Shown here: positions 25,990 to 35,206 of the stretch, piece after piece | How the letters are laid out: the number at the start of each line of letters is the position of its first letter | How positions within the stretch are numbered: the stretch's first letter is position 1 | Notes under the pieces: generated by a model | Told to the model about the DNA's origin: nothing | Databases searched by the model: none | What the model saw: only the letters and a program-made list of their open reading frames with translations | Source of the DNA: UBA6224 sp963800205 | GTDB lineage: Bacteria > Patescibacteriota > Saccharimonadia > Saccharimonadales > UBA4665 | Length of the DNA stretch: 64,000 nucleotides | NCBI GenBank assembly: GCA_963800205.1 | Contig: CAWCZQ010000005.1 | Coordinates: 310,001 to 374,000, forward strand | Reading direction: 5' to 3' | Made by a program: the position numbers and the translations under genes

Positions 25990-26664
25990 ATGAGTTCACT
26001 CAGTCCCGAATTTCGTGGAAAAATATCCCATAAACAGCATGACATGGCCGAACGAGAACATACCTATGAAGCCTATATTGCTCAGCGTCAGCGAGAAATA
26101 GATGAAGCAATCTCTCAACGGGCTGCAGCAGCGAGAGAACGACTTCCGACACTACTTGACGACAGTCATGCCATAGGGCAACTAGCAGTTAGTCATCGGG
26201 GTAGTAACCGAGTAGGCATAGCTCCTACTGCACATTATGGAACAAGAAAAATCCGACCCAAAAGCGACGGATACAACGACCTACTCCATACTCCTACCCT
26301 CCAAGGTTGGACGTTGGCCAGAATAACCAACTACCAAGCTCCCTATGCAGATCCTACGAAAAAAATTCCAGATATTCACTTAATACGAGATGTGGTTCTT
26401 AACGCTGAAGATCAGGAATTATATCTGGCCGACATCTCCTACAATATTGGGGACATAAAAAAGACCAATATCGTAAAAGCTATGTATCACCCGGAGTCGC
26501 CGCACGGCACTAACCCCTGGATTTTACCGGAAAATCCTTGCAATGTACGGAATCAATTGACTAATGAAAATCTGTCAGATGAAGTGTTAAGCTCTCTCGA
26601 TATAGATCTGATCTACGACGCCTTGGCAACTTTTGTCCACGACCGACATCTTAACGTGGAATAG
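25990..26664 (+). CDS. Hypothetical protein
   Basis: 224 residues, soluble. The first ~60 residues form a charged helix (HDMAEREHTYEAYIAQRQREIDEAISQRAAAARERLP). The rest appears globular with motifs such as GWTLARITNY, DIHLIRDVVLNAEDQELYLADISYNIG and PHGTNPWILPENPCNVRNQL. It has its own promoter and strong ribosome-binding site, divergent from tmRNA, and ends 9 bp from the convergent rsmA stop. No family is recognised. Its isolated position beside a probable integration site makes horizontal acquisition plausible. Confidence 0.6.
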   Translation: MSSLSPEFRGKISHKQHDMAEREHTYEAYIAQRQREIDEAISQRAAAARERLPTLLDDSHAIGQLAVSHRGSNRVGIAPTAHYGTRKIRPKSDGYNDLLHTPTLQGWTLARITNYQAPYADPTKKIPDIHLIRDVVLNAEDQELYLADISYNIGDIKKTNIVKAMYHPESPHGTNPWILPENPCNVRNQLTNENLSDEVLSSLDIDLIYDALATFVHDRHLNVE

Positions 26665-26672
26665 TCTGTAGC

Positions 26673-27452
26673 TTAGCGCATAACGGTATAAATTTGATAC
26701 CAATCATCGTGCGTGAGGGCCTGGGCCCGTACGTTGGGAGCGACGTGAGCTTGTTCTAAGATGTCGCTGACTTCTCCTTTGGTAAGCGCCAACCCCCCAC
26801 TCAGAGCGTTCAATAGAGTTTTGCGCTTTTGGCTAAATCCGGCTTTGACGATGCGAAAATACTTCTGCGTATCAACATCCTTGTACAGCGGCGTGGCGCG
26901 TCGCTTTAGTATCAGAATCTGAGAATCTACTTTGGGCGGCGGCGTAAATAGTTCCGCAGGCACGACCGGGCCGAGCGACACATGCCAGTAATATTGCGCA
27001 CTGATACTCAATATCGACATGCTACCTGGCTTCGCCGCGACGCGCTCAGCCACTTCTTTTTGTATGAGCAAAGCCGCTGACTGCGCTGGGTTTGTCGATT
27101 CACTCATAACCCGAATGAGATTGCTCGTAAGATAGTACGGGATGTTCGCGACCACTTTGTAATTTTGCGGCAGAGAGGTGAAATCGAACTTCATCACATC
27201 TTCGTACCGGACCATTAAATTTTCGGCTGGAAGTGTGCGAGGCAATTCCCGTGCCAGCTGCTCGTCGAACTCAACGGCTATCACCTGTTTGGCCTGAGCA
27301 ACAAGATAACGCGTCAGCGTCCCCAGACCTGGGCCAATCTCCAGCACGGTGTCGGCCGGCCCGACCTCTACCATGTCACACATCGTCTCCAGTGAGAGTT
27401 CGTCGTGGAGCCAATGCTGGCCAAGTGCTTTTTTAGGTGTAGGGTTAAACAT
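26673..27452 (-). CDS. rsmA: 16S rRNA dimethyladenosine transferase
   Basis: 259 residues from the ATG at 27452; an in-frame TTG at 27464 would overlap the upstream gene. RsmA (KsgA) dimethylates the two adenines near the 3' end of 16S rRNA, a late 30S assembly checkpoint. Motifs: PKKALGQHWLHD (family GQNFL), SAM-binding VLEIGPGLGTLTRYL, acidic AVEFDEQL, catalytic VVANIPYYLTSNLI (NIPY), and the C-terminal FSQKRKTLLNALSG. It starts 5 bp after the RpfB-like gene and ends in a convergent junction. Confidence 0.94.
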   Translation of the reverse strand: MFNPTPKKALGQHWLHDELSLETMCDMVEVGPADTVLEIGPGLGTLTRYLVAQAKQVIAVEFDEQLARELPRTLPAENLMVRYEDVMKFDFTSLPQNYKVVANIPYYLTSNLIRVMSESTNPAQSAALLIQKEVAERVAAKPGSMSILSISAQYYWHVSLGPVVPAELFTPPPKVDSQILILKRRATPLYKDVDTQKYFRIVKAGFSQKRKTLLNALSGGLALTKGEVSDILEQAHVAPNVRAQALTHDDWYQIYTVMR

Positions 27453-27457
27453 TGTTG

Positions 27458-28687
27458 CTACCAATAATGATTATTAACCCAAAAGTAATAGGCGCTTCGC
27501 CAGCTACCATAGCGACCAACAGCATAGCCATCACACCACTTGAGCTGGGTAATAGGGTTGGTTTCCCAGTCACTGGCTACGGTCGCCATCTTGCTTCCCG
27601 GCAATGCCTGGCATAATCCATAGGCTCCAGAAGATGCATTTTGGGCCAACGGGTTCCAGCGAGATTCACGGCTCACGATGTAATCCACGTACATGTAATC
27701 TTCGGCAGATATTCCGGCCCGGATAACATCGCCGCGACTACCAGTGAGGTTTGTACCAATCGCTACAATTTGTTGTATGGGAGACGAAATCGTCACACTC
27801 TGTATTATTTTACGTAGTCCAGTCTTTTTATCGACTTGATAGGTTACCACGCGTTTACCAGCATCACCCTGCTGCCTGATAGCGCGAACACCATACGCCA
27901 GTTTGTTGTCCTTGATGGTCTTAACTGGCATGGCAATCGGCTCGACGATGGACTGCAGTTTGGTGCCTTTGCGCACAAGGAAAATCTGTTGGTTCGGCTT
28001 GATAGCCGTATCGGCCTTGGGAAGCACCTGATCGTCTGCCGCTAAGCTCAATCCCTTTTGCTTCAATAGCTGGCCCACTGTATTCGCATGAGTGCGTAGT
28101 GTCACGGCCGTGCCGTACAGATTGAGATGTACTGGCACTGAGCGATCGATAATAACTTGTTCGGTCAACGAGCCTTGCTTTAAAAAGTTAGTAACAGGTT
28201 TATCGGTCACGCCATCTTCGGCGTACAGTTCAAAGCCCGCCTGTCGTGCAATACTACGCGGCGTCGTCGCAGCACTATACGAAAACTTTCGTCTGCCCTG
28301 TTCTACAATTTGTACCGGCACCGCCCGATACACATTGATACGGAAGTCATCCTGCCGTATCTTGGTGTCTAGTGCCGGCTCTACGACATCTCCTTTATTA
28401 AGGTGAATATCGAGCTTCTTCAGCAGCGTACCGACGGTTTGCGACCGGCTTGGCACCGTTTGGACTTCTTTGTCGTGCGAGATAATGACTATAAAGGCAC
28501 TATTAGGCGCAATTGGTTTGCCGGGCTTATGGAAGAAAACAAAATAGCCTATCAGGCTCAAAAGAGCCATCACACTCAAAACCGCTACGGGTATCATAAT
28601 GGGATGCTTGCTAAGCATCCGGAGTTTCTCAACGTGACCGGACGTGTACAGACGAGATATATTGGTGCGGCGTACGTATCGCTTCAT
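27458..28687 (-). CDS. RpfB-like secreted cell-wall hydrolase (DUF348-G5-lytic transglycosylase)
   Basis: 409 residues from the ATG at 28687 (an in-frame TTG at 28708 is possible). A basic cytoplasmic head precedes one membrane anchor (MIPVAVLSVMALLSLIGYFVFF). Then come two or three DUF348 repeats (VPSRSQTVGTLLKKLDIHLNKGDVVEPALDTKI; LRTHANTVGQLLKQKGLSLAADDQVLPKADTAI), a G5 domain (AYGVRAIRQQGDAGKRVVTYQVDKKTG), and a C-terminal lysozyme-like domain (YIVSRESRWNPLAQNASSGAYGLCQALPGSKM) whose SRESRW glutamate is the likely catalytic acid. This is the architecture of actinobacterial resuscitation-promoting factor B, which remodels peptidoglycan. The last ~70 residues carry two Cys. Confidence 0.85.
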   Translation of the reverse strand: MKRYVRRTNISRLYTSGHVEKLRMLSKHPIMIPVAVLSVMALLSLIGYFVFFHKPGKPIAPNSAFIVIISHDKEVQTVPSRSQTVGTLLKKLDIHLNKGDVVEPALDTKIRQDDFRINVYRAVPVQIVEQGRRKFSYSAATTPRSIARQAGFELYAEDGVTDKPVTNFLKQGSLTEQVIIDRSVPVHLNLYGTAVTLRTHANTVGQLLKQKGLSLAADDQVLPKADTAIKPNQQIFLVRKGTKLQSIVEPIAMPVKTIKDNKLAYGVRAIRQQGDAGKRVVTYQVDKKTGLRKIIQSVTISSPIQQIVAIGTNLTGSRGDVIRAGISAEDYMYVDYIVSRESRWNPLAQNASSGAYGLCQALPGSKMATVASDWETNPITQLKWCDGYAVGRYGSWRSAYYFWVNNHYW

Positions 28688-28782
28688 TATAAAAAGTCGT
28701 TGTAGCAACCAAATGGTGCCGCGTATGACAAGTGTGTATTATAGCAATAAAGCGATCGGGAATCCATTGCCGACAGAGGTAG

Positions 28783-30960
28783 CTAGAGCTTTTCGAGCGG
28801 CGCAAAAGCAATATTGAGCTTGCGCGCTCCTTTGCCCCGGAAATAAACCGTAGCATTATCACCCTCAATTTCCACAACCTGCCCGACACCAAATTGAGGA
28901 TGTCTGACTCCATCCCCTTCGTTCAGCTCCGGTACATACCGTGGTTCGTTGCTTGGGGGCGGCGGTGTTTGGTCGCCACCGAATAACCGCTGCGATTTAC
29001 CAAAACCATAGTCGAGCGTTCCATCACTGCCAAAGGGGTTATTCTCTACAAAATCTGCATTAATTTCGCTTAAAAACCGTGATGGTGGGTTGTGCTGCAC
29101 ACCGCCGTAGAGCATACGGCCACTCGCGTAGGAAAGATACAGCTCTTGGCGGGCTCTCGTCATGCCGACGTAACAGAGTCGCCGTTCTTCTTCCATTTCG
29201 CTTTGATCGTATAGTGCGCGACTGTGAGGGAAAATAGTTTCTTCCAAGCCAATCATAAAGACTACCGGGAATTCGAGCCCCTTGGCAGCATGCAAAGTCA
29301 TGAGTGTGACGGCATCTCCATTAAAATCTGTGCCGTCCAAGTCACTCACCAGGGCGACTTCCTCCAAGAAGCCATCGATGCCGACATCTTGGTACTCCTG
29401 TGCGACGCTCAGCAATTCCTTGACGTTTTCTTGCCGGGCTTCGCCTTGCGGCGAACCATCATTGAGGTAATTGAGGTAGTCGACTCGCCGCAGTAAAGAG
29501 TCGATGAGGCCGGAGACGGTAGTGTCGGCCATGATTTCTCGCAGCGATTGCAGCATCTCACCCATTTCGAATAGTGCTTTTTTGGCACGTGGCGTCAATG
29601 AATCACAGTTCATCACCTGCAGTAATGCCGCGTGCAAACTCAGATTTTCAACACTGCGCCAAGCGGCGAAATTCTGCAAACTCTTGGCGCCGACACCACG
29701 AGTCGGGACATTGACAATGCGCTCAAAGCTCACTTGGTCTTCCGGCTGAAACAGTAGACGCAAGTAAGCGATAAGATCTTTGATTTCTTTTCGGTCATAA
29801 AAACGTACGCCGCCGACTACTCGATACGGTATGCCATAGTGCACAAATGCTTCCTCAATAGACCGGCTTTGGGCATTAGTACGATAGAGGACAGCGTAGT
29901 CTGAAAACTTTCGGCGACCTGTGTCGACCCCACCACGAATGCGGCGAATAATAGCATCGCCCTCGGCCCGTTCGGTGGCAACTTGCAGTAACTGCACGGG
30001 CAAGCCTTCGCCCGCTGATGTCCAGAGTTGTTTGTCGCTACGCTGCTGATTTTTCGTAATCACGGCATGCGCCGCATCCAAAATATGTTTAGTGCTGCGA
30101 TAGTTCTGCTCCAGCTTAATGACGGCACAGTCTGTGTAATCTTTTTCGAATTTGAGAATGTTGCGGAAATCCGCTCCCCGCCAGCTATAAATACTTTGCC
30201 AATCGTCGCCCACCACAGCAATATTGTGCGCATCGTTTACGAGGAGTTTGACAAGTCGATACTGCGCCTCATTGGTGTCCTGGTATTCATCAATCATGAC
30301 GTAGCGAAATTGCTGGCGCCATTTTTGACGAATGGCATTGTGTTGTTTCAGGAGCTTTACCGTACGGCTAATGAGATCATCAAAGTCGAGAGCTCCGGCT
30401 TCTTTGAGTGTTTTTTGGTATGCCGGATATACCTGTGCAGCCGCCTGTTGCGCTGGCGAGTTAGCGGAGTTAGCGTACTCAGCCGGTGACATCAGCTCGT
30501 TTTTAGCGCTACTGATAAGACTGGAGAGCATGCGAGCCGGAAAGCTTTTTTCGTCAATATACAGCTGCTTACTGGCTTGCTTGATTGCGGCTTGCCGATC
30601 GGATTCATCAAAAATAACAAAAGAGCGCGGTATGCCAATATGCTCGCCATCTTGCCGTAGTATCCGCACACAAATTGAGTGAAAGGTACCCATGTAAGGC
30701 ATAAAGGAGCGATTGTCGGCCTGTTCGCCAAGTAATCCAGCAACTCGCGCCCTCATTTCTTTGGCAGCCTTGTTTGTGAACGTCACCGCCAAGATGTTGT
30801 ACGCGGTAGCTCGGTTGGTAGCAATGAGGTAGGCGATGCGGTGGGTGAGCGTTTTGGTTTTGCCACTTCCGGCACCAGCCTGAATCAGCAACGGCCCTTC
30901 CGTTGTTTCGACAGCCCGGCGTTGCTCCGGATTCAAATCCACCAAGAGTTGGTCTAGCAC
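28783..30960 (-). CDS. pcrA: UvrD/PcrA-family DNA helicase
   Basis: 725 residues, a normal SF1A helicase. Motif I AGAGSGKTKTLTHRIAYL, II DEYQDTNEAQY, III VGDDWQSIYSWRGA, IV LEQNYRS, V LMTLHAAKGLEFPVVF, VI EEERRLCYVGMTRARQELYL. The C-terminal ~45 residues (GDGVRHPQFGVGQVVEIEGDNATVYFRGKGARKLNIAFAPLEKL) form the Tudor-like RNA-polymerase-binding domain of PcrA/UvrD. The start is a GTG with a TAGAAT box 6 nt upstream, a leaderless pattern. It functions in repair and transcription-replication conflict resolution. Confidence 0.95.
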   Translation of the reverse strand: MLDQLLVDLNPEQRRAVETTEGPLLIQAGAGSGKTKTLTHRIAYLIATNRATAYNILAVTFTNKAAKEMRARVAGLLGEQADNRSFMPYMGTFHSICVRILRQDGEHIGIPRSFVIFDESDRQAAIKQASKQLYIDEKSFPARMLSSLISSAKNELMSPAEYANSANSPAQQAAAQVYPAYQKTLKEAGALDFDDLISRTVKLLKQHNAIRQKWRQQFRYVMIDEYQDTNEAQYRLVKLLVNDAHNIAVVGDDWQSIYSWRGADFRNILKFEKDYTDCAVIKLEQNYRSTKHILDAAHAVITKNQQRSDKQLWTSAGEGLPVQLLQVATERAEGDAIIRRIRGGVDTGRRKFSDYAVLYRTNAQSRSIEEAFVHYGIPYRVVGGVRFYDRKEIKDLIAYLRLLFQPEDQVSFERIVNVPTRGVGAKSLQNFAAWRSVENLSLHAALLQVMNCDSLTPRAKKALFEMGEMLQSLREIMADTTVSGLIDSLLRRVDYLNYLNDGSPQGEARQENVKELLSVAQEYQDVGIDGFLEEVALVSDLDGTDFNGDAVTLMTLHAAKGLEFPVVFMIGLEETIFPHSRALYDQSEMEEERRLCYVGMTRARQELYLSYASGRMLYGGVQHNPPSRFLSEINADFVENNPFGSDGTLDYGFGKSQRLFGGDQTPPPPSNEPRYVPELNEGDGVRHPQFGVGQVVEIEGDNATVYFRGKGARKLNIAFAPLEKL

Positions 30961-31011
30961 CCTGTTATTCTATCAAAAAGCTAGTGGTGATACTGCCGTA
31001 GTTTTTACTAT

Positions 31012-32013
31012 CTAGAAAAAGTTAGTCAGTGGTTTTAAATTACCGATGCGAAGCAAACCAGCATCCAGCATAATATCGAGCCAAATGACGATAAGAATGA
31101 GCACGAACAGCACCGCCCCAATGAGTTCTTTGCGCACGCGGCGGCTCTCGGCAGTTCGAATTGGCAAGAAGTATTCGCCAGTTTCGACAGCTTTTTGCTG
31201 TTCGGGGGTTAAGTCACCACCGGTTGGCGAGTTCGATTTCTTTGGCTTGCCGTCTTTGCCTAGCTGCAGCTCGTCAGAGGCAGCATCGGTGCCAGCGGCA
31301 GGCTCGTTGGCCGCCGCAAAGGTGCTCCTTCCGGGCAGCAAGGAATCATCTTCTGGAGATTCTCCGGCTTCTTCAGAGGTTGATGGAGTATTTACTTCGG
31401 CAGTCACTGGCTCAGCATCGTCAGTGTTTTTGGTGTCAGCTTCTTCCGGCGGGGTTTCGGTTAGCGGCTCAATAGTCTTTGGCTTGTTTACCGCTGCAGT
31501 TTGTTTACCGACAGAGTCCTGCTCAGGCGCACTACTGGTTTCTTCTTTGCTTTCTTTGATCTCTTTGTTGTCGCTTTCATTCGTTGCATCTCCATCAGAG
31601 TCGGAGTTTGGAGCAGGATTTGGGTTCGTGGCTACTTTTTTGTCGGTCATCGCAGTTGCTTCAGCAGGCTTCTCGTTGGCTGTATCGGTTTTACTATCAC
31701 CCCGATCATCATCAGCTTTTACAGTTGTTTGAGGATCTTTCGTATCAACCTCTTCATCACTGAGTGGTTCGATTTTGGCTGGTCGTTTGACGGTAATTGC
31801 CGTACTGCTATCGTTTGAGGACTCTTCGGCTGTCGATTCTTCAGGCGTTTTGCCGTTTACTAAATCGTTAATCTCAGCCATCATCGGATCTTTGAGTATC
31901 GGCCGGTTATTCACAATTATGGCACGTGATGTGCCGCTCGAGCCGTCACCACCAGGCTTCACATCAATAATTTTCTTATTAGCTGCAGGTTTTTTGGGTT
32001 TGGTATCTGCCAT
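31012..32013 (-). CDS. Acidic low-complexity protein with C-terminal membrane anchor
   Basis: 333 residues from the ATG at 32013, chosen because an upstream in-frame ATG (32055) would overlap tpiA. Residues ~50-230 are disordered and rich in Glu, Asp, Ser, Thr and Lys. A short conserved patch follows (SPTGGDLTPEQQKAVETGEYFLPIRTAESRRVRKEL), then one transmembrane helix (LIGAVLFVLILIVIWLDIML) near the C-terminus and ~18 outside residues. The tail-anchored, intrinsically disordered layout suggests a tether or scaffold. No enzyme motif is seen. It follows tpiA by 10 bp in the glycolytic gene run. Confidence 0.6.
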   Translation of the reverse strand: MADTKPKKPAANKKIIDVKPGGDGSSGTSRAIIVNNRPILKDPMMAEINDLVNGKTPEESTAEESSNDSSTAITVKRPAKIEPLSDEEVDTKDPQTTVKADDDRGDSKTDTANEKPAEATAMTDKKVATNPNPAPNSDSDGDATNESDNKEIKESKEETSSAPEQDSVGKQTAAVNKPKTIEPLTETPPEEADTKNTDDAEPVTAEVNTPSTSEEAGESPEDDSLLPGRSTFAAANEPAAGTDAASDELQLGKDGKPKKSNSPTGGDLTPEQQKAVETGEYFLPIRTAESRRVRKELIGAVLFVLILIVIWLDIMLDAGLLRIGNLKPLTNFF

Positions 32014-32023
32014 AGCGTTATTG

Positions 32024-32812
32024 TTAGGTTGCGTTATACTGTCGTTTTTGCGCAATCGATACTATGCTAGCGAACTTATGATAGTTCAGACTGGCGCCAC
32101 CCACCAGTGCACCATCACACCCTTCGATGTCCAAATAACCGCCGACAATCTGATCATCGACGCTACCACCATACAAGACGCGGACAGCTTCGGCGGTCTT
32201 GGCACCATATAATTCTTTTATTTGGTTACGTATGTTCTTAATAACATCGGCTATGTCGTCTGGTTTGGCCAGCTCGCCACCAAAGGTACTTATCGCCCAT
32301 ACTGGCTCATACGCTATGACTAGTTCTTCCATATCTTCACTGGTCAAGTTACTGACTGCCGTGGTTAGTTGATCGTGAATAACCTGTTTTGTTTCACCGG
32401 CCCGTCGCTCCTCGTGGGTCTCGCCGATGCATAATATTGGGGTAATCTTGTTGCGTATTGCGGCTGATACTTTATCTCGAACCGTCTCGAGCGATTCTTC
32501 AAAGTAGATACGTCTCTCGGAGTGGCCGATGATTGCGTAGTGGACCAGCTCATGAATCATCGAAAAACTAACTTCGCCGGTAAATGCTCCTTCGTCTTTG
32601 TGATAAGCGTTTTGGGCGGCCAAACGAAATTTGCGCCGATCAATTTCAACACTTAACGGCTGCAACGATAATAAGCTTGGCGCGAGTACGACTTCGGTAT
32701 TGCGGTGGACCTCTATCTTCTCGCTCAAACGATGTAGCAAAGTACTTGCCTGATGAGTGGTGAGGTTCATTTTCCAGTTAGCGACGATGAGGGATTTTCG
32801 TTGTGTATGCAT
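32024..32812 (-). CDS. tpiA: Triosephosphate isomerase
   Basis: 262 residues. It interconverts dihydroxyacetone phosphate and glyceraldehyde-3-phosphate. Landmarks: N-terminal VANWKMN (Lys), IIGHSERR with the catalytic His, and the catalytic Glu in IAYEPVWAIST, followed by the mobile loop and LYGGSV. It lies 26 bp after pgk, so the order pgk-tpiA forms a glycolytic operon with the acidic membrane protein. Confidence 0.95.
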   Translation of the reverse strand: MHTQRKSLIVANWKMNLTTHQASTLLHRLSEKIEVHRNTEVVLAPSLLSLQPLSVEIDRRKFRLAAQNAYHKDEGAFTGEVSFSMIHELVHYAIIGHSERRIYFEESLETVRDKVSAAIRNKITPILCIGETHEERRAGETKQVIHDQLTTAVSNLTSEDMEELVIAYEPVWAISTFGGELAKPDDIADVIKNIRNQIKELYGAKTAEAVRVLYGGSVDDQIVGGYLDIEGCDGALVGGASLNYHKFASIVSIAQKRQYNAT

Positions 32813-32838
32813 ACTACTTATGGTTATTGTATCACTTA

Positions 32839-34131
32839 TTATTTATCACGTAAGGCCGCGACGCCGGGCAGTATTCGGCCGGCCATTAATTCTAATGAAG
32901 CTCCACCACCAGTTGAAACATGGTTGAAGTGCTCAATCAGTCCTTGGCTCTCTATGAAGCTCACCGTATCCCCGCCCCCAACCAAGCTGTACGGCCGATT
33001 TCCCATCTGACCCAGAATAGCATCCATAACGATCCGAGTGCCGTGGGCGTATGGACCAATCGGCCCTTGTAAGCCACTAAGCTCTGCCACCCCAAGAGAA
33101 CCGTTCCATACGACCGTCTTGGCCAGCTGCAAACTGCCGGCAATAAACGAGGCCGAAAACGGTCCAACATCCAAAATCATCTCATTCGACTTAATCTGCG
33201 AGGCCTCGTGCGGCGGCCGCTTGGGGTAGTTTTCGATAGCCGAAATAGCATGAGCGCTCCAGTCGACTATCCTAGTAGGGACTTGTTTGTCCAGCGCCGT
33301 TGAGACGACAGCATCTTGCGGAAGGTAAAACACGAAGTTACCTTCTTTTGCCTTAGCCCGTGCTTTTGCAAGAATATCTTTGGCGATACCGATATCATCT
33401 TTCTCGACCAAACTTTGCGCGACATCGATGCCATCAGCGAGCAGGAATGTATTGGCCATAGCACCACCGACCGCCACGATGTCAGCCATATCGATGAACT
33501 TATTAAGGATCTCTATTTTATCTGAGATTTTGGCACCACCTACCACGGCCATCAAGGGGCGGTCGGGATTTTGCATTACGTTGGTAATTGTGTCGACTTC
33601 TTTTTCCAGTAATAATCCGGCTACACCGGGGATATATTTTGGTAGCTCCGACACCGACACCGCACCATGGTGAACCACGCCAAAGGCGTCTTGGACGAAA
33701 ATTTCAGCACCCGTGTCAGCAATTAACCGCTTGGCGAAGTCAGCGTCATTAGCCTCTTCCTCAGGATAAAAGCGGACATTTTCGAGCAGAATAACGTCGC
33801 CTTGATTCATCGAGCCGACGGCTTTCGTCACCGAAGGACCGACGCACTCGCGCACAAAGTTTACTTTGTCACTACCCAACAACTCTCCCAGCCGCTTGGC
33901 GATTGGGAACAGGCTGTCGTCGTCGTTTACTTTCCCCTTGGGTCTGCCGAGGTGCGAACAAACGATTAGCCGAACATTATGTTCCAGCAAATATTGAATG
34001 GTAGGCAGAGCTTGCCTTATACGATAATCGTTAGCTATTTTTCCGTCTTCGAGCGGCACGTTAAAATCCGCCCGCATGAGGATCGTTTTGCCGTCTATGT
34101 CGATATCGCGAACCGTCTGTTTCGTAAACAT
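32839..34131 (-). CDS. pgk: Phosphoglycerate kinase
   Basis: 430 residues from the ATG at 34131, which an AAGGG box precedes (a GTG at 34137 is in frame but would sit inside that box). It is ~35 residues longer than typical bacterial Pgk. Motifs: MRADFNVPLEDG, the ligand segment CSHLGRPKG, MAVVGGAKISDK, the C-terminal nucleotide loop VVWNGSLGV and the terminal SLVGGGDTVSFIES...VSTGGGASLE. It makes ATP from 1,3-bisphosphoglycerate. Confidence 0.95.
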   Translation of the reverse strand: MFTKQTVRDIDIDGKTILMRADFNVPLEDGKIANDYRIRQALPTIQYLLEHNVRLIVCSHLGRPKGKVNDDDSLFPIAKRLGELLGSDKVNFVRECVGPSVTKAVGSMNQGDVILLENVRFYPEEEANDADFAKRLIADTGAEIFVQDAFGVVHHGAVSVSELPKYIPGVAGLLLEKEVDTITNVMQNPDRPLMAVVGGAKISDKIEILNKFIDMADIVAVGGAMANTFLLADGIDVAQSLVEKDDIGIAKDILAKARAKAKEGNFVFYLPQDAVVSTALDKQVPTRIVDWSAHAISAIENYPKRPPHEASQIKSNEMILDVGPFSASFIAGSLQLAKTVVWNGSLGVAELSGLQGPIGPYAHGTRIVMDAILGQMGNRPYSLVGGGDTVSFIESQGLIEHFNHVSTGGGASLELMAGRILPGVAALRDK

Positions 34132-34183
34132 ACCCACCCTTTTGACCGTATTTTATCACGCTTATGCGTAGAAGTGGAACTAC

Positions 34184-35110
34184 TTACACATCTTCTATGC
34201 GGCGTAGTTTTTGCGCCCCAACAGCGATAATTACGTAGCCGACAGACATGATCGCTAAGAATAAATATATTACCGCCAACAGGCCTTCCAGACTATATCC
34301 CTCGATAGTGGTCCTGATAGTACTGATGTAGCCTGCCAAGATGAGACTCACCGACACCAATCCGAGCCCAACTGCCAAGCTCCTGAACGTTTGCTTATAT
34401 ATTTTTCCATGCACATATTTTGCGTAGAGGTATATATTCCATACCGCTTGGAGACCAAAGAACCACATCACTAACCTCGGGATTATTACCGTAAGCAGGA
34501 GACCCCAATCTGGCAAAAAAGAAACAACTCGGTTGTCCGCACCCCCACTATTGTGGAAAATCGCATATATATAAGCCGCGCACAACAGAGAATATACTAA
34601 GTAATACGCCTGCTTCGTTACGGTGACTCGGGCGGGGATATTATGCTTAATTACTGCAATCATCTCGCGCGATGCTTTATATAACAACACATAGCCAATG
34701 CTCAAAATAATAATTGCAAAGTATATTTGTATGAGGTGCGCCCACTGTCCAAAGGACGGATAGTGTAAAACTACATACTTCATACCGCTCGCCAACAGTG
34801 TATTGAGTGGCATCCAAACGACCAGCCAGAATAATCCGTATACAAGGTGGAGTAATGCACGACCGTCGGCACTCGACCGGATAGTTCTAGCATAATTCCG
34901 CAGTCGCAAATAGCCATTGAGAGCCACAATCCAGATAATGATATACGGTATAGCTACCGCCAAAGACAAGACAATAGCATTCAAAATAGTCAGATGGTAC
35001 CGGGTAATAACAGGGTCCGACGGCGAAATTTGTACCGTCTCATATAAATACAGCGCTATAAAAGCTGCAAATAGATAAATCAGCTTCGAACGGCTTCTAA
35101 TATATTCCAT
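34184..35110 (-). CDS. Multi-pass membrane protein of unknown function
   Basis: 308 residues with about eight hydrophobic helices (for example LIYLFAAFIALYLYE, AIVLSLAVAIPYIIIWIVAL, LIQIYFAIIILSIGYVLLY, LAVGLGLVSVSLILAGY, LLAVIYLFLAIMSVGYVIIAV). Aromatic residues are frequent and no charged transport motif is obvious. The eight-helix sensor-like topology resembles the membrane part of 7TM-type histidine kinases, but no kinase domain is attached. It lies between pgk and pyk on the same strand. Confidence 0.55.
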   Translation of the reverse strand: MEYIRSRSKLIYLFAAFIALYLYETVQISPSDPVITRYHLTILNAIVLSLAVAIPYIIIWIVALNGYLRLRNYARTIRSSADGRALLHLVYGLFWLVVWMPLNTLLASGMKYVVLHYPSFGQWAHLIQIYFAIIILSIGYVLLYKASREMIAVIKHNIPARVTVTKQAYYLVYSLLCAAYIYAIFHNSGGADNRVVSFLPDWGLLLTVIIPRLVMWFFGLQAVWNIYLYAKYVHGKIYKQTFRSLAVGLGLVSVSLILAGYISTIRTTIEGYSLEGLLAVIYLFLAIMSVGYVIIAVGAQKLRRIEDV

Positions 35111-35206
35111 AATCGTGTTGATGTTCTATCGCTTTCTTTAGACCGACATTCGTAACACGTACCATTAGATGGTATAGACCTTTTTACCACAAAACTAGCC
35201 TTGACG

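Noticed and set aside
34184..35110. The eight-helix membrane protein as a missing ATP synthase a subunit
   Set aside because: No conserved a-subunit Arg/Gln helix motif is visible, the helix count is too high, and it is far from the atp operon.
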